Source of the DNA: Mercurialis annua
Lineage: Eukaryota; Streptophyta; Magnoliopsida; Malpighiales; Euphorbiaceae
Assembly (NCBI RefSeq): GCF_937616625.2
Contig: NC_065577.1
Span: forward strand, 29,339,501 to 29,403,500
DNA length: 64,000 bases
Direction of reading: 5' to 3'
Part shown: one piece after another, positions 1-8,730 of the stretch
Numbering within the stretch: the first letter of the stretch is position 1
Layout: every line of letters starts with the position of its first letter
Notes under the pieces: generated by a model
Database searches by the model: none
Told to the model about the DNA's origin: nothing
The model's input: only the letters and a program-made list of their open reading frames with translations
Translations under genes and position numbers: made by a program

Positions 1-1090
1 TCTGGGAGTTCAGCTGCAGATGCTTTAAAAGAAGAGATAAAAAGAATTAAGGAAGAGGAGGACCAAGCAATGAGGGAGGCACTTGGCTTAGCTCCAAAGC
101 GTGCTAGTCGGCCTCAAGGAAATCGACTTGATAAACATGAATTTTCAGAACTTGTTAAGCGAGGTTCTACAGCAGAAGACGTGGGAGCAGGGCATGCAGA
201 AGCTGCACGTGTTGACGGTCTAGGTTTTTCAAGGTATTATTAATATATTTATTCCATTATGCAATGCTTATAATGTAGCACGTGAAACTATATTAATCAA
301 TAGTCTGACTTTCATGATAGATTTAAATAGATATAAGCAATGTCGTCAAGTTACATTAGTAATCCCCAACACCGTTGCCACCACTATGAACTTTCTCCCC
401 TAACCAACATGTAGCCTTCCTAGGTTCAGAAACAAATAATTCGTCATGCCTAATGTGCACAGTCAAGCTTGTGTAGTGCAGTTTTGCTGTGTGATATATG
501 GTGCATGGTCAAGTCAACCTTCATATAAATGTCTGCGTCCCCGCCCCCGCCCCCGCCCCCAACCTGATGTGCTTTCCTCAATACAAAAATCTTGCATAAT
601 AATTAATACATATGAAACAGTTGCTCGGGGTTACAGATTATTGTGAGATTGTGATTATCTTTTCTTTTCTTCTTGGTTTTTTGCGACTTGGCCGTTGGGT
701 CGACTGAGGCTTATCCTGCATTTTATCCAATCTTGACTCTCATATTTCATATGTGGCATGAACTGTTCCTGCAGGGCCCCACGTCCATGGGAAGATCCGA
801 GCACTCTTCCTCTTACTCCAAAAGAAGTTCCACCGGAGCCCGTAAAGGAGGTTGTTGTACCTGATCCATCAGCGAGGAACTCCGGAGGAGATGTATCAGA
901 GGACGAAGATGAACGGAGAAGGAAGCACCAGGAGAGGAAACTTGATAAGGAGAAGAAACATGAAAGACATGATAGGTTTGATAAGGAGAAGAAACATGAC
1001 AGACGTGAAAGGCGTGAAAAACGACGTCCTCATGATTCGGATGACAGAAAGAAACACAAGAAGAAGAGGCATGATTCTGACTCTCACTGA
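1..1090 (+). CDS. MMTAG2-like protein, 3' part (two exons visible)
   Basis: The 3' end of a gene related to multiple myeloma tumour-associated protein 2 (MMTAG2), a conserved, probably nuclear protein of unclear function. The exon ending at 233 reads in frame 1 from the window edge and includes EEEDQAMREALGLAPKRA. Its donor is AAG|GT at 234, and the acceptor CAG ends at 774. Joining 1-233 to 775-1090 restores the family motif GLGFSRAPRPWEDPSTLPLT across the junction, which is why I accept this splice. The C-terminal exon becomes a highly charged Lys/Arg/Glu/Asp/His tail with KEKKH repeats and a basic KKHKKKRH end, as in other family members and suggestive of nuclear localisation. The stop is TGA at 1088-1090. 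The 5' part lies outside the window. Family assignment is from recalled motifs; the tail itself is low complexity. Confidence 0.85.
234..774 (+). other. Intron of the MMTAG2-like gene
   Basis: A 541-bp GT-AG intron. It holds a short C-rich stretch at about 538-561 (CCGCCCC units) and otherwise nothing recognisable. ORFs inside it are fortuitous. Confidence 0.8.
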
Positions 1091-2657
1091 ATAGACATCC
1101 ACTTTTTGGGTCATATGACAAATTTATCCTCTCTGTGGAAATGGAATTTCAAACCATTCTCGTAAGAATCTAAGCAACAGTATTGCTGAGATAATGGTGT
1201 CGCTGTAAAGAAATCTCGTGTAAAAGCCTAATGCCCACAGAATTTTCTGCGAGCAAACTGTAATTTTCCATTTGGTTATTCCCAAAATCAATAGTTGGGT
1301 GGTGGTATATACCTAGCACTTTCAAACAAGAACTCAACAAAAATCAAAGTCTTTTTCAAATCGAACTGAAACTTGATCCTTTTGGAACCGAATAGGTATT
1401 AAGATTGTTTTTAATTATTTTTCTCCATTCCCTATTGTTTAATTTTTGGTGCGATTCTGGATTATTTTATTAAGATTTAGGGGTTTCTAAAATTTTAGGG
1501 ACATTTTGGGCATTTGAATATTTAGGGTATTTCTGGAAAATCAGCTTATGAACACGAATTTATCACATGCTTTGTTTCTTGGTTTCTGATAGAATTGAAA
1601 CATGTATCTCTACTCGAACACATTTCAAAGCTGGAAAGTTTTTGTTCAAGTTTTTGTTGCTTTCCTGCATCATAAGTCGTATCAGAACCTATTTTATCGA
1701 GCCCTACCTTTCTGCTTGTAGTTTCCGTTTTCAGAAACACTTGAGAAACTCTGAATCTTTTTATTTATAATATATTCGTAGCAAATACTGTTTCATCATT
1801 TTCCATTTCAACATTTTTCGTTTCAGCGTTTGCATATACGGATCAAAAGCAACATGTCAAATCTAAATTATATGTTGCCAAGAAGGAGGAAGAGGTTCCA
1901 GTGGATCCCACTTTTAATGTCTCTAAAATATTTGGCAAATGAGATAAAGTTTGCTAATTGATCCTGTTCTATTATCTTTGGCTTATGCTGCATTTCGCTT
2001 GATTGTTATATATTATGTGCTGCCAATGCTAGTGGCTTGTGCTCGGAAACTGATCGAACACATAAGGTACACTATAAGTCTGCAAGGCGGTGCTGGTGTC
2101 TATGTTTTTTGGAATATCTTAATTCTAGATGTCTAATATCTAATTGTTTGTTTATGGCAGTAATTTAGGCTCATCTAGAACATTGGTACTGTCCTTTGAT
2201 CTAAAAGACCATTCGTGGTAAGCGAGATTTCACATTTTTAATCCACGAAACGCTTGGTTTTCGTTTTTGTTAAAGCGTATTTTTGTTCCAACAATGAAAA
2301 TGATACCCTTTTCTAAATCAAGAAAATTCATGTTATGTAGGATACGATGAAACAGATTGTTTCAGCCGTTGTTCAAAATCTGACGATGTAACGTGTAGCC
2401 AATTCCGATTATTTACAATTTCTTAAAGAGTGTTACAACAATTAGAATTTTTCAGTTATGAATGTTGCTTCACTTCAACTTTTTTTTAGTTAATGATAAC
2501 AAGTCTTGCTCGGTCTTTTACATGTTTCCATGCTCCCCCCAGTTAGCCCTAGCCATGGTTCGTGAACCGGTAGTTTTGGCTCGAAATTGTCGGTGGTTCT
2601 GGCCGTCGGTTTGAAAAATTAATAGAAAATAGAAATTTTAAATTGATGTTAAATTAA
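1091..2657. other. 3' flank of the MMTAG2-like gene and intergenic DNA
   Basis: The first 200-300 bases are presumably the 3'UTR of the MMTAG2-like gene. Apart from the exon-like segment at 1827-1942, I see no conserved coding sequence. The DNA is AT-rich and unstructured up to the MULE terminus. Confidence 0.5.
1827..1942 (+). pseudogene. Unidentified terminal-exon-like fragment
   Basis: A pyrimidine-rich tract ending TTTCAG (acceptor at 1825-1826) is followed by an open frame of about 37 codons ending at TGA 1940-1942. The peptide is hydrophilic (contains AKKEEEVPVDPTFNVSKIFG) and looks like a real protein C-terminus rather than random ORF. No upstream exon in phase could be found, so it may be the last exon of a gene whose other exons I cannot see, or a gene fragment left by a transposon. 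I do not recognise the family. Confidence 0.35.
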
Positions 2658-3118
2658 GAGTAAATTACTATGAGGCATCCACATATATCATAATTAACAT
2701 TTGATATTTTTTTTTGAAAATCCTACTCAATGGTCTTTCATTTTAAGGGTCTTTGACATTTTTGTGCCCCAAATGTCTATATAATTCCAGATTCGTGCAT
2801 GTTTCAGAAAAAATTCTAATTTTGTTGCTGGACCCACGCAGCCCGTAATATCAAATTGCGGGCTGCACACCAACCTGCAATATCATATTGTGGGCTGGTG
2901 TTAAAACGGGTGATTAGCATTAATCACCAGGGTAAGACCAGCCCGCAATATGGTCAGAGATTTGCTGCAACAGCAGGAAATCTGTTGACTGACTAGCTAG
3001 TCAGAAAGACCGACCAACTGGTTTTGCTATAAATTGACTGAGTGCTAGCTTCAGCACTCGCTCAATTTACAACATAAAAAAATATGGTAGTGTATTCAAA
3101 TTTGAGAGGGTTTTAGTT

Positions 3119-3123
3119 ATTTA
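3119..3123. repeat. Left target-site duplication of the copia element (ATTTA)
   Basis: ATTTA occurs immediately before the left LTR (3119-3123) and immediately after the right LTR (7694-7698). This is an exact 5-bp duplication, as expected for Ty1/copia integration. Confidence 0.9.
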
Positions 3124-3278
3124 TAATAGAGTTTGAACTCTTGAGAAATATTATTGATATGAGAAGAATATATATACAGATACTGTACATTGACAAAGCC
3201 CATAACTAAGCCTATAATTTCTCACAAATTAATCAAATAATATATTTCCTAAACAATAAGATAATTACATATCTAACA
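3124..3278 (-). repeat. 3' LTR of the copia element
   Basis: A 155-bp LTR, identical to 7539-7693 except at about two sites (G/T and C/T). Its first bases on the minus strand, TGTTAG, also supply the stop codon of the gag-pol ORF. Confidence 0.93.
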
Positions 3279-6200
3279 CACCCCCGTAGTTGAAACGGGA
3301 GGAGGGCGAACGTTGAGACTAGATCTGAAATCTTCAAAGAGGGGCAGCGGAAGACCTTTGGTAAAGACATCGTCAATTTGATATCGAGACGGAACATGTA
3401 AAACCCGAACTTCGCCCTTTGCAACCTTTTCACGCACAAAGTGAATATCCATTTCTATATGTTTCGTGCGTTGATGCTGAACAGGGTTGCCAGAAAGATA
3501 AACTGCACTTACATTATCACAATAAACCATGGTGGATTTTTGTATAGGACAGCGGAGCTCAAGGAGGAGATTGCGAATCCAACAAGTTTCAGATACCACA
3601 TTAGCAACACCCCTATATTCGGCTTCAGCACTAGAGCGAGATAAAGTCGCTTGACGTTTGACAGACCAAGAAAGCAGATTATTGCCAAGGAAGACGCAAT
3701 ACCCAGATGTGGAGCGGCGAGTGTCGGGACAACCACCCCAGTCAGCATCAGTGTAGGAAACTAAATTTCCCAGAGAGGAAGAAGTGAACGTCAGGCCAAG
3801 ATCAAGCGTGCCTTTAATATATCGAATGATCCGTTTCATGGCAGCCATGTGTTGTGTTTTGGGATCATGCATAAACAAACAAACCTGCTGAACTGCGTAA
3901 GAAATGTCAGGCCGAGTGAGAGTCAAATATTGTAGAGCACCCGCTAGACTTCGGTATTCAGTCGGATCATGATAAGAAGAACCAGATGATATGCTGAGCT
4001 TTTGTTTTGTGTCAACTGGAGTTGCAGCTGAATTGCAGGAAGTAAGGCCTGCCTTCTCTATTATTTCGGAAGCATATTTTCTTTGAGAAAGAAAAAGATT
4101 GCCAGGAGTGTGAGTAACAGAAATACCCAAAAAATAATGCAATGGTCCTAAGTCCTTCATCGCAAATTCTGAACTTAATTTGGACATAACCGATTGTCTA
4201 AGATCATCAGAAGAGGTAATGAGAACAATGTCATCAACATATAATAACAAGTAAGCTGTGTCGTTACCCTGATGATAAACAAATAGAGAATGGTCAGAGA
4301 CACTATGAGAGAAACCCAGAGTTGAGAGAAAATTAGCAAACCGCTGGTACCACGCCCGAGGGGCTTGTTTAAGGCCGTAAAGAGACTTCTTGAGTAGACA
4401 AACATAGTCTGGATGGTCGGTGTCACGAAAACCCAATGGTTGATGCATATAAACTGTTTCGTGAAGATCGCCATGAAGAAAGGCGTTTTTCACATCTAGT
4501 TGATGAAGACCCCAATTTTTGGATAGTGCAATACTCAAAACAGCTCGGATAGTTGCTGGTTTAACAACCGGGCTGAATGTGTCACCGCAGTCCACACCAA
4601 CCAATTGACTAGCACCATTTCCAACCAAACGTGCTTTATATCTCTCGAAAGAACCATCTGACTTTGTTTTGTGCCTGAAAATCCACCAACTACGAATAAT
4701 ATTAGCATTCTTAGGACGGGGTACAAGGACCCACGTCTTATTTTTAATAAGAGCCTCGTATTCGTCGGTCATGGCAAGTTTCCAGTTTCGGTCTTGTAAT
4801 GCAAGAGAGGGATTTTTGGGTAAGGGTGAAATTGATGTAGAGGTAGAGGTATGGAGGTTCAGAATGCGACGGGGTTTAAAAATGCCATTTTGGGCTCGGG
4901 TAGTCATATGATGAGGTGTAATGGGTACCGTGAGCGGTGAGGCAGAAGTAGGAGGAGAGTTGAGGGAAGGAGAATTAGGTTGAGTAGTGGCAGTAGGTGG
5001 AGAAGTAGGAGGAGAGTTTATGGTGACTTGCATGGAATTTGCATGGGAAATATGAGAGGGATGAAATAAACTAGGTTCATGAGAATGAGAGGGAGCTGGA
5101 ACTACTTTAGAAGTCTTTTGAGAAAAAGGATAAATGCATTCATCAAACATGACATGCCTAGAAATAATAATTTTGTGACTAGATAATTCATAACACTTGT
5201 AGCCTCTATGGTTCGATGGGTATCCTAAGAAGACACAAGGAGAAGAACGAGCTTGCATTTTATTACGGGAAGTTGACGGCACTAGAGGATAACATAAGCA
5301 ACCAAAAGTGCGTAAATGAGAGTAACTAGGATCACGTTGGTAAAGAATTTTAGTGGGAGATTGATAGCCAAGAATTTTATGAGGTTGAATATTGAGAATG
5401 TATGTAGCAAGATCAAGAGCATGAGGCCAAAAAGAAGAAGGGACATAAGCATGATTTAGAAGGGTGCGAATTATGTTATTTACTGTCCGAATAGTGCGTT
5501 CGGCTTTCCCATTTTGAGAGGAAGAGTGCGGACAGGAGAAACGAAATTTCATTCCATGTAAGTTGAAAAAATTATGAAATTGAGCATTATTATATTCTCC
5601 TCCATTATCACATTGAAAAGTTTTTATTTCTCGTTCAAATTGAGTTCGAACAAAGGTATAAAAGGATAGAAATGCAGAGTAGACTTGAGATTTATTAGAT
5701 AATGGAAATGTCCATAGAAAATTTGTGTAGTCATCAAGAAAAAGCACATAATATCTATGACCATTAGAGCTTAAAATAGGGGAAGTCCAAACATCACTGT
5801 GAACAATATCAAAAGGCATGCATGAATAATTATTTGACGTATAAAAGGGCAATTTAACTTGTTTCCCATAAACACATGAAGAACAAATTGAAGTATCCAA
5901 TTTTTTATTGCAAGAGATAAAATTATTATTCTTTAGGGTGCTTAAAACATGAGCCCCTGGATGTCCCAATCTATTGTGCCAAATAGCAGGAGATAAAGCA
6001 GTAAAGGCAGAAGGAGTAGATAATTTTGGAGAATTAAAAGTGTCTGGATAAAGATCGCCCACACTATTACATCTCATGATACTCTTCCCCGTTTGTAAAT
6101 CCTTCACAGAGAAACCAAAAGGATCAAATTCCACAGAAACATGGTTATCAATAGTAAATTTTCGCACTGAAATAAGGTTTTTAATCAACTTAGGAGCATG

Positions 6201-7481
6201 CAAAATATTGTTTAAGGCCAAATTTGTGTGTGTATTAGGCAAGGATGCATTACCACAACCGAGAATAGGAATATACTGACCATTACCGACAACAATATTA
6301 CGATTTTGACTCATATTAAAATAAGATGTGAGGTTACCTCCATTTGCAGTCATATGAGATGTTGCTCCGGTGTCCATATGCCATTGTTCCGCAGGCGAGG
6401 CAATTGACATGGTGTGCATGGCCTCCTCAATATTAGTGGGAACATATGATGGAGAAGTTTGAGCAACATGAGCTTGATGAGCTTGGGGACGGGGACCCAA
6501 AATACCCGGCTGCGAAGACTCACGATGTGGTGAGGACTGATTTTGCCAAGAAACAGTAGGATACGGACATGGTGGAGTTGCCCATGGTTGCATTGAAGCC
6601 CAAGGATGGGAATAGCCCCATGGAGCAAATTGAGGAAAATGGAAAGCAGAGTGAGCGGTGGTTCGTCCTCCGTTACGACCATGTCGCCCCCTGTGATGAC
6701 GTCCGCCGTTTCTGCCGCCACGGTAGAAATTGTTTCCACGGTTGAAATTGGGCCGAGGTGCTTGAAAAGAAGTGGGCGAACGGCTAGACGGGTTGGCTGA
6801 AGTGACGGAGAGGGAGGCTGATTCCAATGGGTGCACAATTTTCCGAGCGCGAGCTGTTTCTTCAAGCACGAGCATAGATCGTGCCTTATAGAACGGAGGG
6901 AGGGTGTCACCATGACGAATCTGAGTACCCACCGTGTCATATGCATCTGTTAAACCAGAAATTAATTGCAAAACTAAACGATCATTAGAAACGGGAGAGC
7001 CAACATTAGGTAGCTGATCTGGCAAGGATTTGAGATGTTGGCAATATGAGGAAGCATCGGTAAAATTCTCCATTTTGACGTTGGAAAATTCCTGTTGAAG
7101 ATATAAGGCCCTTGAATTTTTGTTATCAGAAAATATATCCTCTAGCCGACTCCATGCTTGAGCAGCAGTTGAATTAGATTCAATGATGGTATTAAGTAAA
7201 TCACTGGATATTGTGCCATATATCCATTGCAAAACAATAGCATCAATCCTAGACCACAGACTTGGATCTGTTGATTTCATAACAGTAGAAGAGGTTTCTG
7301 ATTTATCATCAGTGGAGGGTATAATGTGATCGAGAACAAGAAACGCCTTAGCGTGAATTTTGAAAAGTTCAGCCCATGTTGTATATTGCCCTTTCTCGAT
7401 TTCAAGAGTCTCCTTAATGAAAGAAGTGACATTAGAAACTGTGAGGGCTGGGTGTATGGAGGTAAGAGTTTTGTTGGCCAT
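3273..7481 (-). CDS. Copia gag-pol polyprotein (1402 aa)
   Basis: An intact single-ORF polyprotein in copia order. Residues 1-220: UBN2-type gag. Residues about 240-275: an Arg/Gly-rich stretch (NFNRGNNFYRGGRNGG) where many copia gags have a CCHC knuckle; I see no CCHC motif. Near 367-375: aspartic protease WHMDTGATSH. Then the integrase HHCC region (HNRLGHPG, CSSCVYGK) and catalytic core (DIVHSDVW, CDNGGEY, AERTIRTVNN). Reverse transcriptase: LHQLDVKNAFLHGDLHE, YGLKQAPRAWY, LLLYVDDIVLI. C-terminal RNase H: YTDADWGGCPDTRRSTSGYC and SSAEAEYR. All catalytic acidic residues I can place are present. The ATG lies 58 bases inside the 5' LTR and the TAG stop falls in the 3' LTR. Potentially functional. 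Confidence 0.95.
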   Translation of the reverse strand: MANKTLTSIHPALTVSNVTSFIKETLEIEKGQYTTWAELFKIHAKAFLVLDHIIPSTDDKSETSSTVMKSTDPSLWSRIDAIVLQWIYGTISSDLLNTIIESNSTAAQAWSRLEDIFSDNKNSRALYLQQEFSNVKMENFTDASSYCQHLKSLPDQLPNVGSPVSNDRLVLQLISGLTDAYDTVGTQIRHGDTLPPFYKARSMLVLEETARARKIVHPLESASLSVTSANPSSRSPTSFQAPRPNFNRGNNFYRGGRNGGRHHRGRHGRNGGRTTAHSAFHFPQFAPWGYSHPWASMQPWATPPCPYPTVSWQNQSSPHRESSQPGILGPRPQAHQAHVAQTSPSYVPTNIEEAMHTMSIASPAEQWHMDTGATSHMTANGGNLTSYFNMSQNRNIVVGNGQYIPILGCGNASLPNTHTNLALNNILHAPKLIKNLISVRKFTIDNHVSVEFDPFGFSVKDLQTGKSIMRCNSVGDLYPDTFNSPKLSTPSAFTALSPAIWHNRLGHPGAHVLSTLKNNNFISCNKKLDTSICSSCVYGKQVKLPFYTSNNYSCMPFDIVHSDVWTSPILSSNGHRYYVLFLDDYTNFLWTFPLSNKSQVYSAFLSFYTFVRTQFEREIKTFQCDNGGEYNNAQFHNFFNLHGMKFRFSCPHSSSQNGKAERTIRTVNNIIRTLLNHAYVPSSFWPHALDLATYILNIQPHKILGYQSPTKILYQRDPSYSHLRTFGCLCYPLVPSTSRNKMQARSSPCVFLGYPSNHRGYKCYELSSHKIIISRHVMFDECIYPFSQKTSKVVPAPSHSHEPSLFHPSHISHANSMQVTINSPPTSPPTATTQPNSPSLNSPPTSASPLTVPITPHHMTTRAQNGIFKPRRILNLHTSTSTSISPLPKNPSLALQDRNWKLAMTDEYEALIKNKTWVLVPRPKNANIIRSWWIFRHKTKSDGSFERYKARLVGNGASQLVGVDCGDTFSPVVKPATIRAVLSIALSKNWGLHQLDVKNAFLHGDLHETVYMHQPLGFRDTDHPDYVCLLKKSLYGLKQAPRAWYQRFANFLSTLGFSHSVSDHSLFVYHQGNDTAYLLLYVDDIVLITSSDDLRQSVMSKLSSEFAMKDLGPLHYFLGISVTHTPGNLFLSQRKYASEIIEKAGLTSCNSAATPVDTKQKLSISSGSSYHDPTEYRSLAGALQYLTLTRPDISYAVQQVCLFMHDPKTQHMAAMKRIIRYIKGTLDLGLTFTSSSLGNLVSYTDADWGGCPDTRRSTSGYCVFLGNNLLSWSVKRQATLSRSSAEAEYRGVANVVSETCWIRNLLLELRCPIQKSTMVYCDNVSAVYLSGNPVQHQRTKHIEMDIHFVREKVAKGEVRVLHVPSRYQIDDVFTKGLPLPLFEDFRSSLNVRPPPVSTTGVC

Positions 7482-7538
7482 GAGTATTACAGCTGCTAGG
7501 TTGTGAAAAGAAGAAGAAAACCTAGGCTTCTGATACCA

Positions 7539-7693
7539 TAATAGAGTTTGAACTCTTGAGAAATATTATTGATATGAGAAGAATATATATACATATACTG
7601 TACATTGACAAAGCCTATAACTAAGCCTATAATTTCTCACAAATTAATCAAATAATATATTTCCTAAACAATAAGATAATTACATATCTAACA
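7539..7693 (-). repeat. 5' LTR of the copia element
   Basis: A 155-bp LTR bordered on its inner side by the primer-binding site (plus strand TGATACCA at 7531-7538) and on its outer side by ATTTA at 7694-7698. Confidence 0.93.
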
Positions 7694-7839
7694 ATTTAGA
7701 GCTAGACCGACATAATTATTTTTTCAGAGTTGGCTGAAGCTTGACGGGGTTTATTTTTTGGAGCTAGACGGTTATTTTTTGCTAAACGTTATTTTTCGGA
7801 GTGCTATTTTACGAGGACTATAAGAGGTGAGTTCGTATT

Positions 7840-8700
7840 TTTTTTAATCAATTTAGTTTTATTATGACTTAAAAAATGTTAGAATTAGAAAATGTTAGAT
7901 TTTATTATCATTTAGAAAATGTTAGAATTATGATTAAATTATATTTTTTAGAAAATATTATAGTTTAGTAAATGTTAGAAGTTATATAAATTTTAAAATT
8001 TGTTAATTTTGAATATTTATATAGTTTAATAAATTTTAGAAGTTATAGAAATTTAAAAAAATTGTTAATTTTAAATATTTATATAGTTTAGTAAATGTTA
8101 GAAGTTATAGAAATTTTATAAATTTGTTAATTTTGAATAGTTATATAGTTTAGAAGAATTTGTAGGATTATTATTAACTATTATAGTCTAAAAAATGTTA
8201 TAATTTTGAAAATACATATAGTTTAGAAAATATTATAACTAGAAATATTAAAAATTTATAGTGTTAATTGTTTATAAAATTGTGTTATGAAAATATAGTG
8301 TAAGTTGTTTATAAAATTATTAAATTTTTAGAAAAACATGACATAATTGTTATTACATAATCTAGTTTAGAGAAGTAAAAAAATTTATTTTAAAAATATA
8401 GTGTTAATTGTTTATAAAATTGTTAAAATTTTAAAAAAATAAGACATAGTTGTTATTATGTATTCTAGTATTGAGAAGTACGTAAAAAATTGTATTTTGA
8501 AAATATAATATACGTTGTTTACAAAATTTTTAAAATTATTATAAAATTGTTTAAAATTTTAGTAAAATATGACATGATTATTATTACGTTTTGTAATTTA
8601 AAAAGTACGTAAAAAGTGTATTTTGAATTTGATTTTAGAAATTATTGGAAAATTGTTAAAATTTTTGTTGAGTAACCTGTGAATTTTAGAATATTATTTT
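7840..8700. repeat. AT-rich degenerate tandem repeats in the MULE 5' region
   Basis: Two repeat arrays precede the transposase reading frame. At about 7970-8165 there are roughly three copies of a 70-bp unit containing TTAGAAGTTATAGAAATTT and ATATTTATATAGTTTA. At about 8290-8620 there are roughly three copies of a 104-bp unit with AAAATATAGTGTAAGTTG and GACATAATTGTTATTA. Non-coding. Boundaries were judged by eye. Confidence 0.6.
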
Positions 8701-8730
8701 AGAAATTACAGTAATATTTGTTCATGACAC

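Larger units (their letters stand above)
3124..7693 (-). mobile_element. Full-length Ty1/copia retrotransposon
   Basis: A 4570-bp element on the minus strand, with two 155-bp LTRs (3124-3278 and 7539-7693) that differ at two positions as read by eye. The 5' LTR is on the right. Next to it, on the minus strand, is a primer-binding site TGGTATCAGAAGCC matching the initiator-Met tRNA type. A polypurine tract (minus strand ACTACGGGGGTG) abuts the 3' LTR. LTRs begin TGTTAG and are very short. Target duplication ATTTA on both sides. One uninterrupted gag-pol ORF fills the interior. Near-identical LTRs plus an open ORF point to a recent insertion, into the older MULE. Short LTRs resemble the Ale/Retrofit lineage, but the lineage call needs an RT tree. 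Confidence 0.95.

Noticed and set aside
6350..6946. 198-codon minus-strand ORF overlapping the copia gag
   Set aside because: An alternative frame of the compositionally biased gag linker. Overlaps the intact polyprotein and has no motifs of its own.
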